A stretch of DNA of 5,398 nt from Bacteroidales bacterium (lineage in GTDB: Bacteria; Bacteroidota; Bacteroidia; Bacteroidales; UBA932): assembly GCA_024683255.1 (NCBI GenBank), contig JAIKYL010000130.1, positions 1-5,398 on the forward strand, given 5' to 3'. Position 1 is the first letter of the stretch. Every line of letters begins with the position of its first letter. The notes under the pieces were generated by a model. It was not told where the DNA came from. It was given only the letters and a program-made list of their open reading frames with translations, and made no database searches. The position numbers and the translations under genes are program-made. This document shows, piece by piece, positions 1 through 5,398 of the stretch.

Positions 1-673
1 TCACCAGGCAGTACGCGAAGCCGCTCCACTGGGCCAGGACCGTACCCAGGGCAATGCCGGGGAAGCCCAGCACCAGCGAAAGGCAGATGGAGGCGGCGAT
101 GTTAATGCCGTTCACCAGCAGATCGGCCGTCATGGGGCGCACGGTGTCCTGCAGGCCGATGAACCAGCCCTTGAAGGCAAAGAGCGAAAGGGTGGCTGGA
201 GCCGCCCAGATGCGGATGTAGAAGTAGCGTGAGGCCAGCTGCCGAACCTCGGGCGAGCAGTCCACCAGGAGGAAAGCCAGCTGCACGATCACCCATTGCA
301 GCACCAGCATGGCCAAACCGGAGAGGAAGGCAATCCGCAGCGCCCGTCGGAGGATATTGCCGATGGCGGGAGATACCCGGTCGTGGCCGGGTATGACGTT
401 ATGTCCGGGTATGACGTTATGGCCGGCCAACTCTCTCCCAAAGGCCTGTGCGGTTAATCCGCCCGTCCCTACCCGTAGGAAACCGAAGTTCCAGTACAGG
501 AGGTCAAAAATCATGGCGCCGATGGTGATGCCGCCGATGAGCGCCGCCGCGGAGTAGCCTTCCACGTCCAGATGCCCGGCCACGGCCATGTCCACCATGC
601 CCACCAGCGGCACGGTAATGTTGGCCAGGATGCTGGGCAGGGCAAGGCGCAGGATTTCGCGGTTCAGTTTCAT
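1..673 (-). CDS. MATE-family efflux transporter, C-terminal part missing at window edge
   Basis: The protein is predicted to be an inner-membrane drug/sodium or proton antiporter of the MATE (NorM/DinF) family. It is read from an ATG at 673-671 and gives 224 residues before the left edge; full MATE proteins have about 440-460, so roughly half is present. The N-terminus (MKLNREILRLALPSILANIT, then VPLVGMVDMAVAGHL) is the typical first MATE helix with its P and D residues. A WNFGFLRVGTGGLTAQAFG block at 61-79 and helices near 112-136, 152-175 and 186-214 fit the fold. The start overlaps the rsgA stop as ATGA, so the two genes are probably co-transcribed and translationally coupled. The odd part is residues 85-102, where HNVIPG occurs twice and is followed by HDRVSP. 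Relatives go from the AQA-G segment to the next helix with a short loop, so this looks like an in-frame insertion of about 18 residues. Family assignment is confident; the substrate is unknown. Confidence 0.9.
   Translation of the reverse strand, partial: MKLNREILRLALPSILANITVPLVGMVDMAVAGHLDVEGYSAAALIGGITIGAMIFDLLYWNFGFLRVGTGGLTAQAFGRELAGHNVIPGHNVIPGHDRVSPAIGNILRRALRIAFLSGLAMLVLQWVIVQLAFLLVDCSPEVRQLASRYFYIRIWAAPATLSLFAFKGWFIGLQDTVRPMTADLLVNGINIAASICLSLVLGFPGIALGTVLAQWSGFAYCLV
373..426. repeat. In-frame 18-bp tandem repeat with palindromic units, inside the MATE gene
   Basis: Three consecutive 18-base units fill 373-390, 391-408 and 409-426. The last two differ at one base (t/g at unit position 14), and the first is diverged (about 11 of 18 identical). 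Each unit border is CCGG-rich. The 22-base stretch from ccgg at 387 to ccgg at 408 can fold on itself almost completely if G-T pairs are allowed. Separately, atacccgg (373-380) pairs perfectly with ccgggtat (387-394) across a 6-base loop. The total of 54 bases preserves the reading frame and adds 18 residues to a loop between MATE helices. This resembles, in principle, the small palindromic elements that insert into coding genes in Rickettsia; identity with any named family is not shown. Confidence 0.75.
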
Positions 674-1596
674 CGGAACTTCTTATCTTCCTCCAGCATT
701 CCCAGATAGGAATTGTAGCGCTCGGGGGCGATGCGGCCCTCCTCCACGGCGGCCTTTACGGCGCAGCCGGGTTCGTGGGTGTGGGTGCAGGGCGTGAAAC
801 GGCAATCGGCCGACGCCTTGAGCATCTCCGGGAAGTATTTGCCAATCTCCTCCTTTTCCAGATCCACCAGGCCAAAGCCCCGGAGCCCCGGGGAGTCAAT
901 TACGTAACCGCCGGAGGCCAGCGGGTACATCTCGTACAGGGAGGTGGTGTGCTTCCCCTGCAGGTGAGCGGCGGAAATAAGGCCGATCTTGGGGTCCAAC
1001 GACGGGTCCAGCGCCTTGATGAGGGAACTTTTTCCCACACCGCTTTCCCCGGAAAAGAGGTTCACGCCGCCCTTGCAGGCCTCCCGGATATCGGCAATGC
1101 CTTCTCCGGTTTCCACGGAGGTTTCAATTACGCGGTAGCCCGCCCCTTCGTAGATGCGGCGGAAGTGGTCTATCTCCTCCTGCGCGGGCTCCCGGTACAG
1201 GTCCGTCTTGCTTAGGACGATGGTGGCGGGAATGCCGTACACGCCGCAGGTTACCAGGATCCGGTCCAGGAACGGCAGTTTCACTTCCGGGAAATAGAGG
1301 GAAACGATGAGCCAGGCCATGTCCACATTGGCGGCTATGATGTGCGCCTGGCGGGACAGGTTGGTGCTCCGGCGGATCACATAGTTTCGGCGGGGGAGGA
1401 TTTCCGTGATAACGGCGCCCTCTCCTTCCTGCACATAACGCACGCGGTCTCCCACGGCCACGGGATTGGTGATTTCGCTGGCTTTAAGCCGAACCTTACC
1501 CCGCAGTACGGCCGGAAAAACCTCCCACGAGGGCAGGGCAGACAGCAGATAATGGCTGCCTGCATTCTTTACCACCGTTGCTTCCAAGACGCTCAT
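670..1596 (-). CDS. rsgA: Small-ribosomal-subunit maturation GTPase RsgA (YjeQ)
   Basis: RsgA is a cytoplasmic GTPase that binds the 30S subunit late in assembly and checks or completes its decoding region, with GTPase activity stimulated by the subunit. The 308-residue protein has the expected order: an N-terminal OB-fold (about 1-75), a circularly permuted GTPase core and a C-terminal zinc domain. Permutation is seen directly, since G4 (SKTD, 129-132) and G5 (SVETGEG, 160-166) come before G1 (GESGVGKSS, 183-191), switch I (GKHTTS, 214-219) and G3 (DSPG, 234-237). The zinc site is C265, C270, H272 and C278, the same spacing as in the E. coli protein. The ATG at 1596-1594 begins MSVLEATVVK, the normal start for the family; the open frame continuing upstream to 2277 is only antisense to two plus-strand genes. 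A -7 box lies about 19 bases upstream. The stop overlaps the MATE start by four bases. Having SKTD instead of NKxD is a minor variant. Confidence 0.97.
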   Translation of the reverse strand: MSVLEATVVKNAGSHYLLSALPSWEVFPAVLRGKVRLKASEITNPVAVGDRVRYVQEGEGAVITEILPRRNYVIRRSTNLSRQAHIIAANVDMAWLIVSLYFPEVKLPFLDRILVTCGVYGIPATIVLSKTDLYREPAQEEIDHFRRIYEGAGYRVIETSVETGEGIADIREACKGGVNLFSGESGVGKSSLIKALDPSLDPKIGLISAAHLQGKHTTSLYEMYPLASGGYVIDSPGLRGFGLVDLEKEEIGKYFPEMLKASADCRFTPCTHTHEPGCAVKAAVEEGRIAPERYNSYLGMLEEDKKFR

Positions 1597-1614
1597 AGAA
1601 TGCCGTTTGCAGCG

Positions 1615-1622
1615 CAAAGTTA
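1615..1622 (-). promoter_or_regulatory. Putative -7 promoter box for rsgA-MATE
   Basis: Read on the minus strand this is TAACTTTG, matching the Bacteroidetes TAnnTTTG element. It lies 18 bases upstream of the rsgA ATG, so the expected transcript would have a leader of only about a dozen bases. I find no TTTG -33 element at normal spacing on this strand. Confidence 0.6.
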
Positions 1623-1634
1623 AGAAAAAATAAG

Positions 1635-1642
1635 TAACTTTG
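1635..1642 (+). promoter_or_regulatory. Putative -7 promoter box for the SUI1-DUF4271 genes
   Basis: TAACTTTG matches the Bacteroidetes TAnnTTTG element. A TTTG at 1606-1609 could serve as the -33 element, but the 25-base gap is longer than the usual 19-21. The box ends only 8 bases before the SUI1 start codon at 1651, so the transcript would be nearly leaderless if this box is used. Confidence 0.6.
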
Positions 1643-1650
1643 CGGCTACT

Positions 1651-1995
1651 ATGGCAGACAACGACTGGAAAGCACGTCTGGGAGTGGTCTATTCCACCAA
1701 TCCGGACTTTCAATACACCACCCAGAAGGAGGAAGAAGCGGCTACCCTGGAACCCGGGAAGCAGCGCCTTATCGTGGGTATAGACAGGCGGAACCGGGGC
1801 GGCAAACAAGTGACGCTCATCACCGGTTTCGTGGGGGCCGATGAGGACCTCAAGGCCCTGGCCAAAACCCTTAAGACCAAGCTGGGCGTGGGCGGATCGG
1901 CCAAGGATGGAGAGATTACCATCCAGGGAGACTTCCGGGAAAAGGTGACGGAGCTGCTCAAACAGATGGGATACAACGCAAAACGCGGAAACTGA
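1651..1995 (+). CDS. yciH: SUI1/eIF1-family translation factor (YciH-like)
   Basis: This is a 114-residue bacterial relative of eukaryotic initiation factor eIF1 (SUI1 family). E. coli YciH is thought to act on the 30S subunit in start-site selection or under stress, but the physiological role in bacteria is not settled. The N-terminal 35 residues are polar and variable. From about residue 38 the SUI1 domain follows, with RRNRGGKQVTLITGF (46-60), an LKALAKTLKTKLGVGGSAKDG segment around 67-87 and ITIQGDF (89-95), then a C-terminal helix ending KQMGYNAKRGN. These basic and glycine-rich blocks are the conserved ribosome-facing parts. Its ATG lies just after a -7 box, and the next gene starts after a single base, so the two are probably one operon. 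It is divergent from rsgA, another 30S factor. Confidence 0.93.
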   Translation: MADNDWKARLGVVYSTNPDFQYTTQKEEEAATLEPGKQRLIVGIDRRNRGGKQVTLITGFVGADEDLKALAKTLKTKLGVGGSAKDGEITIQGDFREKVTELLKQMGYNAKRGN

Positions 1996-1996
1996 T

Positions 1997-2698
1997 ATGT
2001 GGGAGACGCCCTTCAAATCCGGTGAACTCCTAATGGAGCAGACGCCCTCCCAGCCGGAGACGCTGGTGGGGGGAACGCCTCTTCTGCTCAGTATCCTGGT
2101 AACGGTCTTTGTGATCCTGGCCCTGCTGGAGCTCCGCAATTTCCTGCACGTGGCGCCCTTCCTCTGGGACTCCGTTTTCCGGGCCCGGGGCAGCGTGGCG
2201 CTGGAGAACAACGTCCGGGTGGCCCGGGAGCGCAACCAGTTAACCCTCATCCTCATGATTCCCGCCATCCTGTTCATTTACCGTTACCGGCTGTACGATG
2301 CCCGCTTCGTACAGAGGCTTACGGACGACTGGCGGCTGGTTGCCGTGGCCGGTGTATTCCTGGGATATCTTTTGCTAAGGACAGTCATGTACCTGTTCCT
2401 CAAGCCCCGGCGCAGAGCGGATAATTTCCGCGTGGCGCACCGGGCAGGTTACACTTTCTTCATATTACTCATGCTTCTTGCTATTGCTGGGGTAACAATT
2501 CTGTACTTTTTCAGGGCCAACGATTTTATTATCAAGTCTTTCCTTTATATTCTCTCCGGAATCGCCTATTTGGTGTTTTTGATACGAAAAACACAAATTT
2601 TGTCTATATCTTGCAATCCTTTGCTAACTTTTTTGTACCTTTGCGGGCTTGAAATTCTGCCCACTGGCGCATTGATCGCTACGGCAGTGTTGTTGTAG
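1997..2698 (+). CDS. DUF4271 integral membrane protein of unknown function
   Basis: The 233-residue protein looks like the Bacteroidetes-specific DUF4271 family, which I recognise by its hydrophobic layout, its position before a hemD-like gene, and the C-terminal FLYLCGLEILP segment (212-222). Likely membrane helices are near 28-46, 81-96, 113-135, 151-171, 178-196 and 209-233. The first loop (47-80) and the 136-148 loop (KPRRR) are basic or charged. No catalytic motif is visible. The ATG at 1997 begins one base after the SUI1 stop; an in-frame ATG at 2033 (MEQTPSQPET) is an equally plausible start and would shorten the protein by 12 residues. The last third of the gene is much more AT-rich than its neighbours and contains a promoter-like box. 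No function is assigned to the family as far as I know, so none is claimed. Confidence 0.85.
   Translation: MWETPFKSGELLMEQTPSQPETLVGGTPLLLSILVTVFVILALLELRNFLHVAPFLWDSVFRARGSVALENNVRVARERNQLTLILMIPAILFIYRYRLYDARFVQRLTDDWRLVAVAGVFLGYLLLRTVMYLFLKPRRRADNFRVAHRAGYTFFILLMLLAIAGVTILYFFRANDFIIKSFLYILSGIAYLVFLIRKTQILSISCNPLLTFLYLCGLEILPTGALIATAVLL
2611..2643 (+). promoter_or_regulatory. Possible promoter for hemD-rnpA-yidD-menG inside the end of the DUF4271 gene
   Basis: TTG at 2611-2613 and TACCTTTG at 2636-2643 match the Bacteroidetes -33 and -7 elements with a 22-base gap, slightly wider than usual. Transcription would begin near 2650, about 70 bases before the hemD ATG. The surrounding sequence is AT-rich. 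The caution is that the -7 match also encodes conserved residues (LYLC) of the DUF4271 C-terminus, so it could be a by-product of coding. Confidence 0.45.
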
Positions 2699-2718
2699 AG
2701 AAGAGAACTTAACAGAAA

Positions 2719-3465
2719 ATGAGCATCAAGAACATCCTGATTTCGCAGAAGGCCCCCCGTGTCCTTACTCAGTATCAGAACGTTACGGAGAAGTTTGGCG
2801 TTAATTTCGAATTCTGCCCCTTCTTTGTGGTAGAACCGCTCACGTCCCGTGAATTCCGCGCGCAGCGAATCAACCTGTTGGATTATACCGCCATCGTGTT
2901 CTCCTCCCGTCATGCCATTGACGCGTTTTTCCAGCTGGCCGAAGAGCTCCGCACCAAGATTCCCGAAACCATGAAGTACTTCTGCACCACGGAAGCCGTG
3001 GCCATGTACCTGCAGAAGCACATCGTATACCGCAAGCGGAAAATCTTCTACGGAACCGGCACTCCGGAGAGCCTGGTGGCCCTTATCGGCCCCAAGCACA
3101 AGGGGGAGAAGTTCCTCATCACCATGTCGGATTCTTCATCGGCCGAGGCCATTACGTCCCTGTTCCAGGCTCATAAACTGGACTATTCCACGGGCGTATT
3201 TGTCAAGTCCGTGAGCCAGGACCTTCACGAGAAGAACCTGCAGGATTACGACATGATTGTCTTCTACAACCCTGCCGACGTAAAGTCCCTTCAGGAAAAT
3301 TTCCCGGATTTCAAGCAGGGGGATATCAAGATGGTTTCCTATGGCCGGTCCATCGTCCGGGCCATGGAGGAAGCCGGGCTGCGCATAGACGTGAAGGCTC
3401 CCTCTCCGGAAGCCCCGTCCGTGGCCAGCGCCATTGAACAGTATCTGGAAAGCCTCCAAAAATGA
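2719..3465 (+). CDS. hemD: Uroporphyrinogen-III synthase family protein (HemD-like)
   Basis: Members of this family cyclise hydroxymethylbilane with inversion of ring D to give uroporphyrinogen III, the branch point to heme, siroheme and cobalamin. The 248 residues match the usual 240-260 length and the two-lobed HemD pattern: an N-terminal ILISQ strand (6-10), the IVFSSRHAIDAFF segment (59-71) that corresponds to the family's FTSxNAVxxF, a second lobe with IVFYNPADVKSL (180-191), and a closing G209-R-S-IVRAMEEAGL followed by PSVASAIEQYL. The canonical GxxTA signature is altered here to GRSIV. No other tetrapyrrole gene is nearby. The ATG at 2719 follows a 20-base gap from DUF4271, and the stop overlaps the rnpA ATG as ATGA. 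The fold assignment is good. The enzymatic role is less certain, since many Bacteroidales lack a full heme pathway yet keep this gene. Confidence 0.82.
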   Translation: MSIKNILISQKAPRVLTQYQNVTEKFGVNFEFCPFFVVEPLTSREFRAQRINLLDYTAIVFSSRHAIDAFFQLAEELRTKIPETMKYFCTTEAVAMYLQKHIVYRKRKIFYGTGTPESLVALIGPKHKGEKFLITMSDSSSAEAITSLFQAHKLDYSTGVFVKSVSQDLHEKNLQDYDMIVFYNPADVKSLQENFPDFKQGDIKMVSYGRSIVRAMEEAGLRIDVKAPSPEAPSVASAIEQYLESLQK

Positions 3466-3830
3466 CGGATGAAACCCTCTCCAAGTCCGAGCGGCTCTGT
3501 GGCAAGAAAGCTGTGGAGGCACTTTTCGGACAGGGGAAGGGTGGAGTCAAGGGCTGCCTGCGCTTCCGTTATGTGCAGCGCGAAGATGAAGGCCCGTCCC
3601 GGATTCTGGTCTCGGTTCCCAAACGCAGTTTCAAACGTGCAATAAAGCGGAATCTCCTCAAACGCCGCATCCGCGAAGCGTACCGCCGGCAAAAGGGCCT
3701 GCTGCCCGCCGGAGTGGACATTCTCTTCCTTTACAACGCCCCCGAGGTACTTCCGTATGCCGATATTGCAAGCAATATGGAGGAGGTACTGTGTGCAGTG
3801 CAAGCGTCTGTCAATCAGATAATTACCTAA
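3462..3830 (+). CDS. rnpA: Ribonuclease P protein component
   Basis: RnpA is the small basic cofactor that binds the RNase P RNA and helps it cleave 5' leaders from precursor tRNAs. The 122-residue length fits the family. It starts with the expected LSKSERLCGKKAVEALF (6-22), has the central strand RILVSVPKR (47-55), and carries the RNR signature in FKRAIKRNLLKRRIREAYR (57-75), whose arginines, asparagine and lysines contact the RNA. The start overlaps the hemD stop by four bases, implying coupled translation. The next gene, yidD, begins within nine bases of the stop, as in most bacteria. The usual neighbours rpmH and dnaA are absent here. Confidence 0.96.
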   Translation: MTDETLSKSERLCGKKAVEALFGQGKGGVKGCLRFRYVQREDEGPSRILVSVPKRSFKRAIKRNLLKRRIREAYRRQKGLLPAGVDILFLYNAPEVLPYADIASNMEEVLCAVQASVNQIIT

Positions 3831-3836
3831 AAACTG

Positions 3837-4073
3837 TTGAGCTTGAGCTGGTTAAAGAAAATACTCATTGCGCCTTTTGTGCTCCTGATCAAGTTCTATC
3901 AGGTGTGCATCAGCCCGTTCACCCCGCCCAGCTGCCGCTTTACGCCCACCTGTTCCCAGTATGCCCTGGAGGCCTTCCGCAAGCACGGACCCTTCAAGGG
4001 ACTGTATCTTTCCGTCCGCAGAATTCTTCGCTGCCACCCTTGGGGTGGAAGCGGTTATGACCCCGTGCCGTAA
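3837..4073 (+). CDS. yidD: Membrane protein insertion efficiency factor YidD, TTG start
   Basis: YidD is a small membrane-associated protein that helps the YidC/Sec route insert proteins into the inner membrane. The 78 residues match the family's 70-85 length. The N-terminal part (about 5-23) is an amphipathic or hydrophobic helix with basic residues. The family core is clear: [20 protein letters not shown] (21-40) with C24, C33 and C39, then [18 protein letters not shown] (61-78) with C66. No ATG exists in the frame after the preceding in-frame stop, which is the rnpA TAA at 3828-3830. The only sensible starts are therefore TTG at 3837 or TTG at 3843, and I take 3837. No Shine-Dalgarno is visible. 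The stop shares one base with the menG start (TAATG), so it is probably coupled to both neighbours. Confidence 0.93.
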   Translation: MSLSWLKKILIAPFVLLIKFYQVCISPFTPPSCRFTPTCSQYALEAFRKHGPFKGLYLSVRRILRCHPWGGSGYDPVP

Positions 4074-4771
4074 TGCCTAAGACAGAAAACATAAAGGAAA
4101 TGTTCGACGGGATAGCCCCGTCGTACGACAGGCTCAACCACCTGCTGAGCCTGGGTGTGGACAAGTGCTGGCGCCGCCGCGCGCTGAAGGAAGTGGTGGA
4201 CGGTTCTGTCCAGCAGATCCTGGATGTGGCCTGCGGAACGGGGGACAGCACCATCGCCCTGGCCAAAGGCGCTGCCTTGGGAAGCCGCATAACCGGCGTG
4301 GACATTTCGGAAGGCATGATGGCCCTTGTAATGAGGAAAGCCGCCAAGGAGGGGGTGCACGACCGCATCCGCCTGCAGGCTGCCAATGCCGAGGCCCTGC
4401 CTTTTGCCGATGAAAGCTATCACCGCGTTTTCTGCGCTTTCGGCATCCGGAATTTCGAGCACAAGGAAAAGGGCTTGGAAGAGTTCCTGCGCGTCCTTAA
4501 GTCCGGTGGAAAGGCTGTGATCCTGGAACTGTCCGTTCCCACCAACCGTACGGTCCGGAGGCTCTACGACCTGTATTTCCTGCACCTGCTGCCCTGGATC
4601 GGCGGCCTGGTTTCCGGCAATAAATCGGCCTATAAATACCTTCCCGCCTCCGTCCATGCCTTCCCCGATCCGGACGCTTTCTGCGTCTTCATGCGGGCGG
4701 CCGGATTCCGGAATGTGAGGTACAAAACCTATACGTTGGGCCTGTGCCGGATGTATGTCGGGGAAAAGTAG
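4073..4771 (+). CDS. menG: Demethylmenaquinone methyltransferase (MenG/UbiE)
   Basis: This cytoplasmic, SAM-dependent enzyme C-methylates demethylmenaquinone in the last step of menaquinone synthesis; the same family (UbiE) also serves ubiquinone in other phyla. The 232-residue length is typical. The N-terminus, KEMFDGIAPSYDRLNHLLSLG (8-28), is the family start. SAM-binding motif I is ILDVACGTGD (49-58), the acidic residue ending strand 2 is D77 in GVDIS, and N105-A-E107 lies in motif II. The UbiE hallmark FGIRNF is at 123-128, and YKYLPASVHAFP (187-198) matches the second UbiE signature. It overlaps yidD by one base and ends the tight hemD-rnpA-yidD-menG run. In a Bacteroidetes host the substrate is most likely demethylmenaquinone, which is an inference. 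Confidence 0.94.
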   Translation: MPKTENIKEMFDGIAPSYDRLNHLLSLGVDKCWRRRALKEVVDGSVQQILDVACGTGDSTIALAKGAALGSRITGVDISEGMMALVMRKAAKEGVHDRIRLQAANAEALPFADESYHRVFCAFGIRNFEHKEKGLEEFLRVLKSGGKAVILELSVPTNRTVRRLYDLYFLHLLPWIGGLVSGNKSAYKYLPASVHAFPDPDAFCVFMRAAGFRNVRYKTYTLGLCRMYVGEK

Positions 4772-4779
4772 TATCTTTG
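4772..4779 (+). promoter_or_regulatory. Putative -7 promoter box for the GNAT-like gene
   Basis: TATCTTTG matches the Bacteroidetes TAnnTTTG element and begins directly after the menG stop, 19 bases before the next start codon. No TTG lies at the usual -33 distance. The box sits inside a perfect 6-base inverted repeat, tagtat (4769-4774) and atacta (4781-4786), with a 6-base loop. Confidence 0.5.
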
Positions 4780-4798
4780 CATACTAAAACCTAACTTG

Positions 4799-5398
4799 AT
4801 GCAAGACCTTACCATTATCCCCGTACAAGGGAAACGCATGTTGCGGCGGTTTATCCAGTTCCCGCTGGATCTCTATAAAGACTGCGACAAATGGGTGCCC
4901 GCACTGGAGGACGACGAATACAAGTCTCTGGGTCACGAGAATCCTTCCCTGGCTTTTTGTGACCGGGAACTGTACCTGGCTCTCAGGGACAATAAAGTGG
5001 TGGGCCGCGTGGCTGCCATCATCAACCGCAATGCCAATAAGAAGTGGGGAGAGGAAGTGGTGCGCTTTGGCTGGATAGACTTCATAGAAGATTTCGATGT
5101 GGCCAAAGCCCTGATAGACCAAGTGGTTGAATGGGGAAAAGCGCGCGGTGCGCAAAAGGTGAAAGGTCCGCTGGGCTTTACCGATATGGACCGCGAAGGT
5201 CTGTTGGTTGAGGGTTTTGAAAAAGAAAGCCCCTTCACCGTCATCTACAATTACCCTTATTACGGCGAGTATCTGGAGCGCATGGGCTTTACCAAGGATA
5301 CGGACTGGACACAGCGTGTGATAACGTTTACGGACACGCTGCCGCCCATGATGCAATATGCCGATTTGGTTGAAAAACGCTACGGTGTGCACATTTAT
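4799..5398 (+). CDS. GNAT-like N-acetyltransferase family protein, C-terminal part missing at window edge
   Basis: The frame is open from the ATG at 4799 to the right edge, giving 200 residues without a stop. It resembles a Bacteroidetes family of about 370-390 residues annotated as GNAT-fold acetyltransferase-like proteins. Features seen are the N-terminal FIQFPLDLYKDCDKWVPAL (18-36), a strand pair with VVGRVAAIINRNAN (67-80), the RFGWIDFIEDFDVAKALIDQ segment (89-108) and the strongly conserved block VKGPLGFTDMDREGLLVEGF (121-140), followed by YNYPYYGEYLERMGF (150-164). The classical acetyl-CoA loop Q/RxxGxG/A is not obvious in this part. Substrate and true activity are unknown. The start is chosen because it follows a -7 box by 19 bases; a second ATG at residue 14 is less likely since it would cut the first strand. 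Confidence 0.8.
   Translation, partial: MQDLTIIPVQGKRMLRRFIQFPLDLYKDCDKWVPALEDDEYKSLGHENPSLAFCDRELYLALRDNKVVGRVAAIINRNANKKWGEEVVRFGWIDFIEDFDVAKALIDQVVEWGKARGAQKVKGPLGFTDMDREGLLVEGFEKESPFTVIYNYPYYGEYLERMGFTKDTDWTQRVITFTDTLPPMMQYADLVEKRYGVHIY

Larger units (their letters stand above)
1613..1644. repeat. Inverted repeat formed by two divergent promoter boxes
   Basis: The arms cgcaaagtta (1613-1622) and taactttgcg (1635-1644) are perfect reverse complements of 10 bases, separated by a 12-base A-rich spacer. Each arm holds one TAACTTTG box facing outward, one toward rsgA and one toward the SUI1 gene. The symmetry could come simply from two similar promoters back to back, or could also be read by a dimeric regulator. 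Confidence 0.7.

Noticed and set aside
373..426. CRISPR array or protein-binding iteron cluster
   Set aside because: The units are directly abutting without spacers, number only three, and lie in frame inside a coding gene.
309..557. 82-residue plus-strand open frame across the repeat
   Set aside because: It is antisense to the MATE gene, and its repetitive PGMTL peptides only reflect the tandem repeat.
1597..2277. N-terminal extension of the rsgA frame on the minus strand, giving 535 residues in total
   Set aside because: The extra 227 residues lie antisense to the SUI1 and DUF4271 genes, match no family I recognise, and RsgA normally starts at the 1596 ATG.
2566..3099. 177-residue minus-strand open frame
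   Set aside because: It is antisense to hemD and the end of DUF4271, and is low in recognisable motifs; it is a by-product of GC-rich codon use.
3831..3836. Terminator between rnpA and yidD
   Set aside because: The gap is only six bases and contains no stem; the genes are clearly continuous.
4055..4657. 200-residue minus-strand open frame
   Set aside because: It is antisense to menG, whose motifs are unambiguous.
4784..5392. 202-residue minus-strand open frame
   Set aside because: It is antisense to the GNAT-like gene. The plus strand has family-like conserved blocks and a promoter box; the minus translation has none.

Overview
This window looks like chromosomal DNA from a fairly GC-rich member of the Bacteroidales (Bacteroidetes). 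Four signs support this. Boxes matching the Bacteroidetes -7 promoter element (TAnnTTTG) sit just upstream of several starts. Clear Shine-Dalgarno sequences are missing. The gene order DUF4271 - hemD-like - rnpA - yidD is one I associate with this phylum. The menaquinone methyltransferase and the GNAT-like protein also resemble Bacteroidetes versions. I cannot name a genus.

Layout: eight protein genes and one divergent promoter region fill the window, and no stretch over about 60 bases is empty. On the minus strand (1-1596), rsgA, encoding a ribosome-assembly GTPase, is followed through a 4-base ATGA overlap by a MATE-family efflux transporter that runs off the left edge. A 54-base intergenic region (1597-1650) separates this pair from the plus-strand genes and holds two -7 boxes arranged as a perfect inverted repeat. 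The plus strand then carries a bacterial SUI1/YciH factor, a DUF4271 membrane protein, a HemD-family protein, rnpA, yidD and menG (ubiE), packed with gaps or overlaps of 20 bases or less. A second short intergenic region with a -7-like box precedes a GNAT-like protein that runs off the right edge.

How the genes work together: the common theme is housekeeping. RsgA, YciH/SUI1 and RnpA act on ribosome maturation, initiation and tRNA processing. YidD assists membrane protein insertion. MenG completes menaquinone synthesis. The HemD-family protein and DUF4271 protein travel with rnpA-yidD, but their roles here are less certain. I see no mobile element, CRISPR array, RNA gene or defence system. 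The most unusual item is a 54-base, three-unit, quasi-palindromic repeat lying in frame inside the MATE gene (373-426). The mirror-image divergent promoter pair at 1613-1644 comes next.
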